Shown piece by piece: positions 1 to 9,923 of a stretch of 64,000 nucleotides of DNA. The stretch spans positions 54,738-118,737 of the forward strand of contig JAQBXT010000001.1 in assembly GCA_027624175.1 (NCBI GenBank), given 5' to 3'. A program made the position numbers and the translations under genes. Each line of letters opens with the position of its first letter. The stretch's first letter is position 1. The notes under the pieces were generated by a model. It made no database searches, was not told the DNA's origin, and worked only from the letters and a program-made list of their open reading frames with translations. This DNA comes from Pseudomonadota bacterium. Its GTDB lineage: Bacteria; Pseudomonadota; Gammaproteobacteria; Burkholderiales; SG8-39.

Positions 1-1
1 G

Positions 2-826
2 ACCGCGGTGCTGATGGCCGAGCGGCCGACGCCAGCCGCCGTGTTCAAGCGGTTGACCGGGAAGAAGCCGACGCTGTTCTTCGGCGTGCCGACGCTGTAC
101 GCGGCAATGCTCGCCGACGCGGAGTTTCCGAAGAAAGAAGCGCTGTCGCTGCGCAGCTGCGTCTCCGCGGGGGAGGCGCTGCCGCCGCAGATCGCCAAGA
201 GTTTCAAGGAGAAGACCGGGCTCGACATCCTGGACGGCATCGGCTCGACTGAAATGCTGCACATCTTCCTGTCCAATCGGCCGAACGATTTCCGCCTCGG
301 CTCGACCGGAAAGGCGGTCCCGGGGTATGCATTGAGGCTGATGGACGAGCAGGGCGAACCGGTGAAGCAGGGCGAACTCGGCGAACTGGAAATCTCGGGG
401 CCGACCAGCGCCATGTACTACTGGAACAACCGCGCCAAGAGCCGCGCTACGTACACCGGCGTATGGACCAAGAGCGGCGACAAGTACACGCAGGACGCGG
501 ACGGCTTCTACGTCTACGGCGGGCGCACCGACGACATGCTGAAAGTGGGCGGGATCTGGGTGTCGCCGGCGGAGGTGGAGGCGGCACTGGTCGGCCATCC
601 GTCGGTGCTCGAGGCGGCGGTGGTCGGCAAGGAAGACGAGCAGAAGCTGGTGAAGCCCAAGGCCTACGTGGTGCTCAAACCCGGGGCGAAGGCCACCGAT
701 GAGGAACTGAAGGCGCACGTGAAGTCGAAGCTCGCGCCCTACAAGTACCCGCGCTGGATAGAATTCGCGAACGAATTGCCGAAGACGGCGACCGGGAAGA
801 TCCAGCGGTTCAAGTTGCGCGCTTGA
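2..826 (+). CDS. Benzoate-CoA-ligase-family acyl-CoA synthetase, 3' part (cut by window start)
   Basis: This is the C-terminal half of an ANL-superfamily adenylating enzyme, open to the window edge, so the N-terminal half lies upstream. Visible signatures are the glycine-rich A5 segment GIGSTEMLHIF, the hinge GGRTDDMLKVGG and the terminal catalytic lysine in PKTATGKIQR. GSTEMLHIFLSNRP is typical of benzoate/4-hydroxybenzoate-CoA ligases, which join an aromatic acid to CoA with ATP in the cytoplasm. That fits the hydroxybenzoyl-CoA reductase genes about 5 kb downstream. The stop overlaps the next gene's TTG start. The exact aromatic substrate cannot be read from this part. Confidence 0.88.
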   Translation, partial: TAVLMAERPTPAAVFKRLTGKKPTLFFGVPTLYAAMLADAEFPKKEALSLRSCVSAGEALPPQIAKSFKEKTGLDILDGIGSTEMLHIFLSNRPNDFRLGSTGKAVPGYALRLMDEQGEPVKQGELGELEISGPTSAMYYWNNRAKSRATYTGVWTKSGDKYTQDADGFYVYGGRTDDMLKVGGIWVSPAEVEAALVGHPSVLEAAVVGKEDEQKLVKPKAYVVLKPGAKATDEELKAHVKSKLAPYKYPRWIEFANELPKTATGKIQRFKLRA

Positions 827-2028
827 GCGAACTCGCGCTTTCCACGGCGTCGACCGAGGCACGCGACTTCTATCTCCAGGGGGTGGACCTGCTCCTCGGC
901 GCCAAGCCCGGGCCGGAGCAGGCGTTTCAGCAGGCGATCGGCGCGGACCCCCAGTTCGCACTGGCGCACGCCGGCGAAGCGCGGGCATTGTTTCTCTGCG
1001 CAAGGATTCCCGAGGCAAAGGCCGCCGCGCTGATGGCGCGCGAGCTGGCAAAGAATCTTCCGCAGCGCGAAAAGAACAACGTCGAAGTCCCTCTCCTCAC
1101 CATCGAAGGCGGTTCCGCCAGGGCCTACAAGCTCGCGCGCGAACACCTGATGCAATACCCGCGCGACGCGATGGTGCTCGCCCCCTGCACCGGCGTATTC
1201 GGGCTGATCGGCTTTTCCGGCCGCAAAGGCAGGGAGCAGGAGCTGCGTTTGTTGATGGAGGAACTCGCCCCGCACTGGAACGAGGATCCGTTCTTCCTGA
1301 CGCAACTCGCCTTTGCGCAAGTCGAGACTGGCGACATCGAACGGGCGCGAAGGAACATCGAGCGCGCAATGGAACGGGACTCGCGCAGCGCCCACGGCGC
1401 GCACGTGAAGGCGCACGTGCACTATGAAGCCGGGGAGAAGGAAGCGGGATTAAAGTTCCTGCAGAAGTGGCTGCCGGACTACGCGAAGGAAGGGCTCCTA
1501 CATTGCCATATCAGCTGGCACATTGCCCTCTGGCAGTTGGAACTGGGTGATCACGACGCGGCGATGACGACCTACCTCAAGGGCGTGCACCCGGGAGCTT
1601 CCTGGGGTCCGCCGATCAACGCGCTCAGCGACTCGGCCTCGTTCCTGTGGCGCGCCCAAATCGCCGGCATGACGCGCAACGCGAAAATCTGGCAGGAGGT
1701 CAGCAGTTACGGCACGAAAAATTTCCCCGCGGCTAGCCTTGCATTCGCCGATGTGCACCGGGCGCTGGCCTACGCTGCGACCGGAGACCAGCCGGCACTG
1801 CAGAACATGCTCGAAGAACTGCGCGACCGGCAGGACGCCGGCAAGCTCCTCGCCGGCCCGATCGTCCCGGCGCTGGCCGAAGCCTTCGGCGACTTCGTGC
1901 GCAAGGACTACGCCAAGGCCGTCGCGCTGATCGAACCGTATCTCGCCGAGCACGAGCGCATCGGCGGCAGCCGCGCACAGCGGCGTCTCATCGACCTGAC
2001 GCTCGCCGCGGCGCGCGCGGTAAACTAA
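823..2028 (+). CDS. TPR-repeat protein of the TTC38 type
   Basis: A 401-residue soluble protein of helical pairs, starting with TTG in a TTGA overlap with the ligase stop, so the two are probably co-translated. Several segments (FALAHAGEARALFLCARIPEAK, then a later HISWHIALWQLELGDHDAA) have TPR spacing, and the His/Trp-rich centre resembles the TTC38 family. There is no signal peptide and no catalytic motif. Its role next to a CoA ligase is unknown; a scaffold or regulatory role is only a guess. Confidence 0.75.
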   Translation: MSELALSTASTEARDFYLQGVDLLLGAKPGPEQAFQQAIGADPQFALAHAGEARALFLCARIPEAKAAALMARELAKNLPQREKNNVEVPLLTIEGGSARAYKLAREHLMQYPRDAMVLAPCTGVFGLIGFSGRKGREQELRLLMEELAPHWNEDPFFLTQLAFAQVETGDIERARRNIERAMERDSRSAHGAHVKAHVHYEAGEKEAGLKFLQKWLPDYAKEGLLHCHISWHIALWQLELGDHDAAMTTYLKGVHPGASWGPPINALSDSASFLWRAQIAGMTRNAKIWQEVSSYGTKNFPAASLAFADVHRALAYAATGDQPALQNMLEELRDRQDAGKLLAGPIVPALAEAFGDFVRKDYAKAVALIEPYLAEHERIGGSRAQRRLIDLTLAAARAVN

Positions 2029-2054
2029 TCCTTTTGCCGATCACAAGGAATCTC

Positions 2055-2432
2055 ATGGCACAAGAGAACGAAAAGCGCACCGCCGATCCGAGCATGGATG
2101 GAGCGGCGATGTACCTTGAGGAAGTCTTCACCGACCGGCGCATCGGCACCATTCGGCGCCTCACGCCGGTGAAGCCGGACGCCACCACCGACATCGCCCG
2201 GCCCGTAATCTACGTCGGCGAGACGCAGGTGATGACGCAGGTCGGCACGCTGCCCATCGCTTTCGAGATCCCGGCCTCGACGCTGGATGGCGCCGCGAAG
2301 CAGTTCGGCGGCCTCGCCAAGGAAGCGATCGATCGCGCGATGAAGGAATTGCAGGAAATGCGCCGCCAGGCGGCCTCGTCCATCGTCGTGCCGCAGGGCG
2401 GGATCCCCGGCGGCAAGATCCAGATGCCCTAG
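2055..2432 (+). CDS. Conserved hypothetical cytoplasmic protein, 125 aa
   Basis: The ATG at 2055 is chosen because an AAGGA ribosome-binding site lies 5-10 bases upstream; an in-frame ATG at about 2034 has none. The product is hydrophilic, with a central beta-rich part (RPVIYVGETQVMTQVGTLPIAF) and a helical C-terminal part (GLAKEAIDRAMKELQEMRR). I do not recognise a family. It has no signal peptide or membrane segment. Its 3' end overlaps the opposite-strand lipoprotein gene by 4 bp. Confidence 0.6.
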   Translation: MAQENEKRTADPSMDGAAMYLEEVFTDRRIGTIRRLTPVKPDATTDIARPVIYVGETQVMTQVGTLPIAFEIPASTLDGAAKQFGGLAKEAIDRAMKELQEMRRQAASSIVVPQGGIPGGKIQMP

Positions 2433-2944
2433 GGTTTCGGCGGGGGCGGTGGCGGGGGCGCCGCAGTGCGCGGCTCGTTGCGCTGAAAGGCATAACCCGC
2501 CACGGGAACCTTGTGCCCTTTCGCGTACATGCACTGCTGGTACGCAAAGTCGTAGCTGCGTTGCGTGTTACGGGCAGTGCCTTGTGCGGCGCCGCTGCCG
2601 GCGAGCGCGCCGACCACCAGTCCCGCGCCTGCTCCCGAACCCGCGCCCTGATGCCCGCCGATCAGCGCGCCCGCGGCGGCGCCTACGGCGGTGCCGACCA
2701 CGGCGCTCTTGACGCCGCTGTCCATTGCGGCCTGGTCCGGTGTCGATCCGTTCACCTGAAAGCTCGCGTATTGCCGGCACTCGACGTCATCAGCGCGGAA
2801 CTGCTCGAAGCTCTTGGTGCTGCCGGGCAGCACCAGCACGCTCGGGCCCGTAGGCGTGCTGACGCAGGCCGCCAGGAGGAGCGTTGCGCCCAGGGCTATT
2901 GCTGCTGCGGGTGCGGTACGACTCGGTGCCATGGGTTCGCGCAT
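2429..2944 (-). CDS. Glycine-zipper lipoprotein
   Basis: The 171-residue product has a lipoprotein signal peptide with lipobox LLLAAC (Cys27). A charged region with a Cys (DDVECRQYASF) follows, then a long Gly/Ala stretch of glycine-zipper repeats (roughly residues 84-122), a second Cys segment (YQQCMYAKGHKVP) and a proline-rich tail. Glycine-zipper lipoproteins usually sit in the outer membrane or periplasm. The 5' end overlaps the preceding gene by about 49 bp in another frame. A second in-frame ATG at 2932 is equally possible as the start. Confidence 0.75.
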   Translation of the reverse strand: MREPMAPSRTAPAAAIALGATLLLAACVSTPTGPSVLVLPGSTKSFEQFRADDVECRQYASFQVNGSTPDQAAMDSGVKSAVVGTAVGAAAGALIGGHQGAGSGAGAGLVVGALAGSGAAQGTARNTQRSYDFAYQQCMYAKGHKVPVAGYAFQRNEPRTAAPPPPPPPKP

Positions 2945-3240
2945 TGCTTGACGTAGGGATAGTAGGTATTGGAATCGGGACAGAAATACCAGTATTGGGT
3001 GGCGTCCAGCTCCTGTCCGACCTGATCCTTCTCGATGTAGACCTGCGGCTCGGGGCGGTAGGCGACTGCAGGATCGCGGTAATAGTAATAGGGGGGTCCG
3101 TAGTACCACGGCGCATGCCAGAAGAACGGCGCCCCAAACATCACGCCGATACGCACGCGGGGATGCCCCCGATCTGCGGCAGCCGGGCCGGCGAGAAGCC
3201 CGAGGCAGGCCAATAACACCAGAAAAAGCGCGCCACGCAT
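2896..3240 (-). CDS. Secreted Tyr/Pro-rich small protein
   Basis: A 114-residue exported protein. The first 21 residues form a signal peptide (hydrophobic ALFLVLLACLGLLAG, then AAA-D). The mature part is rich in Tyr, Trp and Pro (FWHAPWYYGPPYYYYRDP), followed by QYWYFCPDSNTYYPYVKQCANPW with two cysteines that could form a disulfide. Short proteins of this composition are common in proteobacteria and mostly uncharacterised. It is read toward the lipoprotein gene and probably shares its transcript. Confidence 0.68.
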   Translation of the reverse strand: MRGALFLVLLACLGLLAGPAAADRGHPRVRIGVMFGAPFFWHAPWYYGPPYYYYRDPAVAYRPEPQVYIEKDQVGQELDATQYWYFCPDSNTYYPYVKQCANPWHRVVPHPQQQ

Positions 3241-3289
3241 GCAGTAAGCGTAATCTTCTCCCGCCGCGGGAGGCGTAACAATTTGTATC

Positions 3290-4420
3290 ATGCGGCAGAT
3301 GCAGATCTGTGTCCTCGGCGCCGGCCCCGCCGGCCTGCTTTTTTCGCTCCTCGCCAAGCGCAGAAATCCGCGCTGGCGCATCGAAGTCCACGAGCAGAAC
3401 CCGCCGGACGCCACCTTCGGCTTCGGCGTTGTCTTCTCCCAGGGCGCGCTGGCCTTCCTCGAGCGCGACGCCCCCGACCTGCATGCCAAGCTGTCCGCGC
3501 GCATGGAATCCTGGCCGATGCAGCGCATCGTGCACCGCGGTGCGGTGGTGGAGATCGACGGCAATGGCTTCTCCGCCATCGGGCGGCTGGACCTGTTGCA
3601 CTTCCTGCAGGGGCTATGCCTCGATGCCGGCGTGGATATCCAGTTTGACCGGCGGCTCGACACGCCGCCGCCGGCAGATCTCGTCGTCGGCGCCGACGGG
3701 CTGAACTCGGTGGTGCGGCAGGGCAGGCGATTCGAGCCGCAGGTCGAGTGGCTGAGCAACAGGTTCGTCTGGTACGGCACTGCGCAGCGCTTCGATTGCC
3801 TGACGCTCACCTTCCGCGAAAACGAGCACGGCGCCTTCGTCGCCCACCACTACCGTTACAGCCCGGAGATGAGCACGTTCCTGGTCGAATGCGACGCGGC
3901 GACCTGGCGGCGCGCGGGGCTCGATCGCATGGACGATGCCGGATCGCGCGCCTACTGCGAGCGCGTATTCGCGCCCGACCTGGGAGGACAGGCGCTGCAG
4001 TCGAACCATTCGCTGTGGCGGCAGTTCCCGCTGCTGTCCAACCGCCGCTGGTCGGCCGGCAATGCCGTGCTGATCGGCGACGCCCTGCGCAGCATGCATT
4101 TTTCCATCGGCTCGGGCACGCGCCTCGCGCTCGAGGACGCCATCGCGCTGGACCGTGCCTTCGACGGGGCGGGCCACGATGTGCCGCGCGCGCTCGCGGC
4201 GTTCGAGCGCGAGCGCCGGCCGGTGGTGGAAAAACTCTATGCGGCGGCCAGCGCGAGCTCCCACTGGTACGAGCAGTTCCCGGAGCGCATGCGCCGCTTC
4301 GACGCGCTGGGTCTGGCGTACGACTATATGACCCGCAGCGGGCGCATGGACGCCGCGCGCCTGCGCCGCCTCGCCCCCCGCTTCATGGCCCGGGTGGACG
4401 CCGCCGGGATTTCGGCCTAG
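3290..4420 (+). CDS. FAD-dependent aromatic-ring monooxygenase (2-aminobenzoyl/salicyloyl-CoA hydroxylase type)
   Basis: A 376-residue class A flavoprotein hydroxylase. It has the N-terminal Rossmann motif GAGPAGLLFSLLAKRR, the GADGLNSVVR segment and the ribityl-binding motif NAVLIGDALRSMHFSIGSGT. The GFGVVFSQGALAFL and HYRYSPEMSTFLVE segments resemble the N-terminal domain of anthraniloyl-CoA and salicyloyl-CoA monooxygenases. Those use NAD(P)H and O2 to hydroxylate CoA-activated aromatics. It lies between the CoA ligase and the hcr genes, which supports an aromatic acyl-CoA substrate. The substrate is inferred, and the start could be the ATG at 3290 or at 3299. Confidence 0.8.
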   Translation: MRQMQICVLGAGPAGLLFSLLAKRRNPRWRIEVHEQNPPDATFGFGVVFSQGALAFLERDAPDLHAKLSARMESWPMQRIVHRGAVVEIDGNGFSAIGRLDLLHFLQGLCLDAGVDIQFDRRLDTPPPADLVVGADGLNSVVRQGRRFEPQVEWLSNRFVWYGTAQRFDCLTLTFRENEHGAFVAHHYRYSPEMSTFLVECDAATWRRAGLDRMDDAGSRAYCERVFAPDLGGQALQSNHSLWRQFPLLSNRRWSAGNAVLIGDALRSMHFSIGSGTRLALEDAIALDRAFDGAGHDVPRALAAFERERRPVVEKLYAAASASSHWYEQFPERMRRFDALGLAYDYMTRSGRMDAARLRRLAPRFMARVDAAGISA

Positions 4421-4423
4421 TAT

Positions 4424-4448
4424 TTGAACAATGGTTCAAGTTCTGAAC
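4424..4448. promoter_or_regulatory. Inverted-repeat operator candidate for the TetR regulator
   Basis: TTGAAC, four bases, then GTTCAA form a perfect 6-bp dyad (4424-4439), and a further TGAAC arm ends at 4448. It overlaps the first ATG of the tetR gene. TetR proteins commonly bind dyads of this size beside their own gene. If translation starts at the GTG at 4458 the dyad lies wholly upstream of the coding region. Confidence 0.45.
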
Positions 4449-5038
4449 GTTGGTTCCGTGCGCCAATCCTCGGCCCGCGTGCGCGAGCGGAACGAGGCGC
4501 GCCGGCTCGACATCCTGCGCGCCGCGGCGCGCGTGTTCCGCCGCCGCGGCATTGCCGCCGCCGGCATGCGCGAGATCGCCGAGGAAGCGGGCCTGTCGCC
4601 GGGCAACCTGTACCACTACTTCTCCGGCAAGGACGAGATCCTGCTGTTTTGCCAGGAAAACACGCTGCAGCGCATGCTGGCCGCCGTGCAGTCCGCGCAG
4701 GGCACGGCCGCCGACCGACTGCGCTCGGTGCTGCACGCGCACGTGCACTGCATGCTCGATGAGCTCGAAGGCGCCACGGCGCACCTCGACGTGGAATCGC
4801 TCCCCGCCAAGCTGCGCGCGCCGATGATCGTCAAGCGCGACGCCTATGAGCGCGGGGTGCGCGCCATCGTCGCCGCCGGCGTGAAAAGCCGCGAGTTCGC
4901 GCGCTGCGACGCGGCGCTGGTCACGCGCGCCATGCTTGGGGCGGTGAACTGGACGGCGCGCTGGTACCGGCCGGACGGCGCGCTGGGCGCGGACGAGATT
5001 GCGGACGCGCTGTCCGAATACCTGGTGAAGGGACTGGC

Positions 5039-5042
<4 letters not shown>
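4431..5042 (+). CDS. TetR/AcrR-family transcriptional regulator
   Basis: A 203-residue one-domain regulator. The N-terminal helix-turn-helix reads ILRAAARVFRRRGIAAAGMREIAEEAGLS..GNLYHYFSGKDEIL, the canonical TetR pattern. The C-terminal ligand domain resembles CoA-thioester-sensing members, but the ligand cannot be read. The stop overlaps the hcrC start (ATGA), so regulator and reductase are one transcript. No Shine-Dalgarno precedes 4431; a GTG at 4458 is an alternative start. It probably controls the hcr operon and itself through the dyad at its 5' end. Confidence 0.87.
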
Positions 5043-5517
<475 letters not shown>

Positions 5518-5521
<4 letters not shown>

Positions 5522-7977
5522 GCACGGAGAACAAGCGCTTCAACGTGATTGGCAAGGCGCGCCGGCGCGTCGACGGGCGCGCCAAGGCGCTGGGGCAGTT
5601 GCGCTTCGCCGATGACCTCGTGCTGCCGCGCATGCTCCACTGCAAGATGCTGCGTTCGTCGCTGCCGCACGCGGTCATCGAATCGATCGACGTGACCCGC
5701 GCCGAACAGCATCCGGGCGTGCACCTCGTACTTACGGGCAAGGATTTTCCGATTCCCTTCGGCATCATGCCGGTGTCTCTGGACGAATATGCACTGGCAC
5801 CCGAGCGCGTACGCTATGTCGGCGATCCGGTCGCCGCGGTGATTGCCGGGGACGAGCACACCGCGAACGAGGCGCTGGATCTGATCGAAGTGAAATACCG
5901 TCCGTTGCCGACCATCGCCACGCCCGAAGAAGCGCTGGCGCATCCCGAGCCGCGGATCCACGACTATGGCGAGCAGGGCAATATCCACCGCAACCTGGCC
6001 TACGAGTTCGGCGACGTGGAGGAGGCACTCGCCAAGTCCGAGCACGTGTTCGAGGACACCTTCTTCTTCCAGGGCAACACGCACCTGGCGATGGAGCAGC
6101 AGGCCGCGCTCGCCACGGTCGAGGGCGACGGCAAGCTGCTGCTCTCGACGAGCACGCAGAACCCCCACTACCTGCATCGCCAACTCTCGCGCGTGCTGCA
6201 GATGCCGGCCTCGCATATCCGCGTCATCGCCACGCCCAACGGCGGCGGCTTCGGCGGCAAGTGCGATCCGGCCAACCACGAAATCGTGGTCTCCAAGGCG
6301 GCGCTGCTGCTGGGCCGCCCGGTGAAGATCTGCCTGACGCGCGAGGAGGTGTTCTATCAGCACCGCGGCCGGCATCCGGTGCTGATGAAATTCCGCACCG
6401 GCGTCACCAAGGACGGCAAGCTGACGGCGATGCACCTGCAGACGCTGCTCGACGGCGGCGGCTACGGCTCGCACGGCCCGGCGAGCACCTTCTACACCGG
6501 CGTGCTGACGCCGGTCACCTACGAGCTGCCGCGGTTCAAGTTCGAGGCGTGCCGCACCTTCACCAACAAGCCGCCCTGCGGCCCCAAGCGCGGCCATGGC
6601 ACGCCGCAGCCGCGCTTCGGGCAGGAAGTGCAGCTGGACAAGATCGCCGAGAAGCTCGGGCTCGATCCGGCCGACATGCGGCTCAACATGGTCACCAAGC
6701 GCGATTCGCTCACCGCGAGCTGGCTGCGCATCGGCTCCACCGGCCTCGCCGAGTGCATCCGCACCGTGGTCGAGCGCTCGGGCTGGAAGCAAAAGCACCG
6801 CAAGCTTCCCCTGGGGCGCGGCGTCGGCATCGCCTGCAGCGCCTACATGTGCGGCGCCGGCGTGTCGATCTACTGGAACAAGATGCCGCACACGGGCGTG
6901 CAGCTGCTGCTCGATCGCAGCGGCCAGGTCACGGTGTTTTGCGGGGCGACCGAACTGGGGCAGGGCTCCGATGACGTGCTCGCGACCATCGTCGCCGAGG
7001 TGCTCGGCATCGACACCGGCCTGGTGCGCTGCGTCACCGGCGATACCGGCATCACGCCCATCGACCTCGGTTCGTACTCGAGCCGCGTGACCGTGATGAT
7101 GGGCAACGCCGCGCTGCAGGCCGCAGGCCGCGTGCGCGAGAGCATCGCCGCAGCCGCGTCCGAATCGCTTGGGGTTGCGCCGGATCGCGTCGTGTTCTCG
7201 CAAGGGCGGGTGTTCGCTGCCGAAGATCCGGACAAAGGCATGAGCTTTACCGAGGCGATCGCGCTGGCCGAGGCGAAATTCGGCACCCTCTCCACGGTCG
7301 GCTCGTATTCGCCGCCCAGGGCACCGGGCCGATACAAGGGCGCGGGCGTCGGACCTTCGCCCGCCTACAGCTTCTCCGCCTGCGTGGTGGAAACTGAAGT
7401 CGACCCCGAAACCGGCTGGATCACGGTGCCGAAGATCTGGATCGCGCACGACATCGGCCGCACGCTCAACCCGGTGCTCGCGCGCGGGCAAGTGATCGGC
7501 GGCGTGTACATGGGGCTGGGCGAGGCGCTGATGGAAGAGCAGGTATTCCGGCGCCTGCCGCCCAAGCTCTCCGGCGCGCTGGTGCACCGCATTCCGTCCC
7601 TGCTCGAGTACAAGAGCCTCACCGCCCTCGACATGCCCGAGGTGGACGTGACGCTGATCGAGGAGCCCGATGCGAACGGCCCGTTCGGAGCGAAGGAAGC
7701 CGGGCAGGGGCCGCTGCTGCCCGTGATGCCGGCGGTGGCGAACGCGATCTACGACGCGGTGGGCGTGCGCATCGACGAAGTGCCCATCACGCCGGACAAG
7801 GTGCTCAGAGCGCTCGAGCTGAAGGCGCAGGGCAAGACCCCGCGCGTGGGGCCGGAGAATTTTCCGCAGGTGCCTTATCCCGCGCCCATCCGTGTGCTGC
7901 CGCCCTGGGAGGGCGGCGACGGGGACGAGCTCAAGTCGCCCGCAGGTGAACCCTGGCGCAAGAAGGTGGCGGCATGA
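5518..7977 (+). CDS. hcrA: 4-hydroxybenzoyl-CoA reductase, molybdenum-binding alpha subunit
   Basis: The 819-residue catalytic subunit binds the molybdopterin cofactor. Visible motifs are GGGFGGK (residues 242-248), the CGATELGQGSDD cofactor segment and GAKEAGQ with the active-site Glu at 727. The family reductively removes the para-hydroxyl of 4-hydroxybenzoyl-CoA to give benzoyl-CoA in the cytoplasm, using a low-potential donor. The ATG at 5518 overlaps the hcrC stop and is preferred to upstream in-frame codons, which lie inside hcrC. Gene order is small-large-medium with 4-bp overlaps. The exact acyl-CoA substrate is inferred from the partner subunit. Confidence 0.87.
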
Positions 7978-8978
7978 TGCGGCTGCCGTGGTTCGAGTTT
8001 CGCGCGCCGCGCTCGATCGCGGAGGCGGCCAGGATCCTCGCGGACGAGGGCCCGCAGGCGATGCTGATCGCCGGCGGCACCGACCTGATCCCGAACATGA
8101 AGCGCCGTCATCAGTCGCCCAGGACGCTGGTGTCGCTGCGCGGCGTGCGCGAGCTGAGAAAGTCGAACGGCACGCTCGGCGCGGGGCTCACGCTTTCCGA
8201 TCTGGTGAACGACGGCGCGATCCGCGAACGATACCGCGGCCTGTGGCAGGCGGCCGCGCAGGTGGCCACCGCGCACCTGCGCAACATGGGCACGCTCGGC
8301 GGCAATCTGTGTCTGGATACGCGCTGCACCTACTACAACCAGAACCATGAGTGGCGCAAGGCCATCGATTTCTGCCTGAAGAAGGACGGCGACGTCTGCT
8401 GGGTGGCCACCGCGAGCAAGCGCTGCGTGGCGGTGTCCTCGACCGACACCGCGCCCGCACTTATCGCGCTCGACGCAAAGGTGAAGCTCGTCTCGACACA
8501 GGGCGAGCGCGAGGTGCCGCTGGTCGCGCTGTACAACAACGACGGCATCGACTACCTGACGCGCCGCGCGGACGAAATCCTCACCGGGGTCAGCGTGCCG
8601 CTGGGCTGGAGCAGCTGCTACTGGAAGCTGCGCCGGCGCGGCGCCTTCGATTTTCCGGTGCTGGGGGTGGCCGCTGCTGTGAAGCTGGCGAAAGACGGAA
8701 CAGTCGAGGAGGCCCGGATTGCACTCGGCGCGGCGGCTTCGCGGCCGTTCCTCGTCGACAAGGCAGGCGAGTTCCTCAAGGGAAAGAAACTCACGGACGA
8801 GGCCATCGCGGAGGCGGGCGCGCTCGTCGCTTCACGGGCCAAACCGATGGACAACACCGACCTTGATCTCTACTGGAGGAAGGACGTGGCGTCGCATTTC
8901 GCGGCCTACGCGCTGCGCGAAGTGCGCGGGGACGACATGCGCGAGGCGCGCCTGCGCATTGCCCGGCAGGTGCTGTAA
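7974..8978 (+). CDS. hcrB: 4-hydroxybenzoyl-CoA reductase, FAD and [4Fe-4S] beta subunit
   Basis: A 334-residue FAD-binding medium subunit (AGGTDLIPNMKRR, MGTLGGNLC). Decisive is an extra Cys-bearing loop: Cys118, 134, 142 and 151, spaced 16, 8 and 9 residues. As I recall, this matches the four [4Fe-4S] ligands special to the Thauera 4-hydroxybenzoyl-CoA reductase and is absent from ordinary xanthine dehydrogenase medium subunits. The extra cluster feeds low-potential electrons in the reductive direction. The ATG overlaps the hcrA stop by 4 bp. The structural fit is strong; the physiological electron donor is not visible here. Confidence 0.88.
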   Translation: MMRLPWFEFRAPRSIAEAARILADEGPQAMLIAGGTDLIPNMKRRHQSPRTLVSLRGVRELRKSNGTLGAGLTLSDLVNDGAIRERYRGLWQAAAQVATAHLRNMGTLGGNLCLDTRCTYYNQNHEWRKAIDFCLKKDGDVCWVATASKRCVAVSSTDTAPALIALDAKVKLVSTQGEREVPLVALYNNDGIDYLTRRADEILTGVSVPLGWSSCYWKLRRRGAFDFPVLGVAAAVKLAKDGTVEEARIALGAAASRPFLVDKAGEFLKGKKLTDEAIAEAGALVASRAKPMDNTDLDLYWRKDVASHFAAYALREVRGDDMREARLRIARQVL

Positions 8979-8989
8979 CATTCCACGCT

Positions 8990-9808
8990 ATGCAGGTTCA
9001 CCCCATCGCCGTGGCGCTGGGCGCGGAGATCCACGGCGTGGATCTCTCGCGGCCGCTCGAATTCGCCACCGTCACGCAGATCCGCGCTGCCCTGCTGGAG
9101 CACCTGGTCATTTTCTTCCGCGACCAGTCGCTCACTTCGGCGCAGCAGCTCACGTTCGCGCGTGCCTTCGGCGAGCCGATGGAGTACCCGCAACTCAAAG
9201 GGCTGCCCGACTCCCCGTTCATCACCCCGGTAGTGAAACTCGAGCATGAACGCGTGAATTTCGGCGGCGTGTGGCACTCCGACACCGCCTACCTCGAGCG
9301 CCCGCCGATGGGCAGCATGCTCTATGCACTTGAAGTGCCCCCGCAGGGCGGCGATACCCTGTTCGCCAACCAGTACCTGGCCTACGAGACGTTATCCGAC
9401 GGCCTCAAGCGCACCCTTGCCGGACTGACAGCCGTCAACACCTCGACCAAGGCGGCGGCCTCGAAGACGCGCGAGGACCGCATGCGCGCCAGCGGCGAGG
9501 AACTCAAGGTACTGGTCGGCGAGCATCCCGTGGTGCGCACGCATCCCGAGACCGGGCGCAAGGCGCTCTACGTCAACCTCGGGCACACGACCGGCTTCAA
9601 GGGCTGGAGCGAAGACGAGAGCCAGTCGCTGCTGGAGTACCTGTTTGCGCACCAGGTGCGGCCGGAGTTGACTTGCCGTTTCCGCTGGCAGCGCGGTTCG
9701 CTCGCGTTCTGGGACAACCGCTGCACCCAGCACAACCCGGTCAACGACTACCACGGCCACCGGCGAGTAATGCATCGAGTTACGCTGGCAGGAGACGTGC
9801 CGCGCTGA
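8990..9808 (+). CDS. TauD/TfdA-family Fe(II)/2-oxoglutarate dioxygenase
   Basis: The 272-residue length is normal for the family. The iron facial triad is His96-x-Asp98 (WHSDTAY) and His248 (RCTQHNPVNDY), with Arg263 placed to bind 2-oxoglutarate. These enzymes hydroxylate small acids such as taurine, aryloxyacetates or sulfate esters, consuming O2 and 2-oxoglutarate. It starts 11 bp after hcrB on the same strand, so it is probably co-transcribed with the reductase, an odd partner for an enzyme usually linked to anaerobic metabolism. The substrate is unknown. Confidence 0.85.
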   Translation: MQVHPIAVALGAEIHGVDLSRPLEFATVTQIRAALLEHLVIFFRDQSLTSAQQLTFARAFGEPMEYPQLKGLPDSPFITPVVKLEHERVNFGGVWHSDTAYLERPPMGSMLYALEVPPQGGDTLFANQYLAYETLSDGLKRTLAGLTAVNTSTKAAASKTREDRMRASGEELKVLVGEHPVVRTHPETGRKALYVNLGHTTGFKGWSEDESQSLLEYLFAHQVRPELTCRFRWQRGSLAFWDNRCTQHNPVNDYHGHRRVMHRVTLAGDVPR

Positions 9809-9843
9809 TTCGGTTGCGGCATCACACCATTTGATTCGTTCGC

Positions 9844-9871
9844 TTGACCTTGCGATGTACAGTGGGATAAG
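9844..9871 (+). promoter_or_regulatory. Probable sigma-70 promoter for the TRAP operon
   Basis: TTGACC (9844-9849) and GATAAG (9866-9871) are separated by 16 bp and match 5/6 and 4/6 of the consensus. The pair lies in the 115-bp gap before the TRAP binding-protein gene, whose AGGAGG ribosome-binding site is at 9911-9916. The gap suggests the transporter has its own transcript. Confidence 0.45.
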
Positions 9872-9923
9872 GTCATTAGGTTAAATTGCACGATCCACGA
9901 TACCGATTGAAGGAGGAGGAAAA

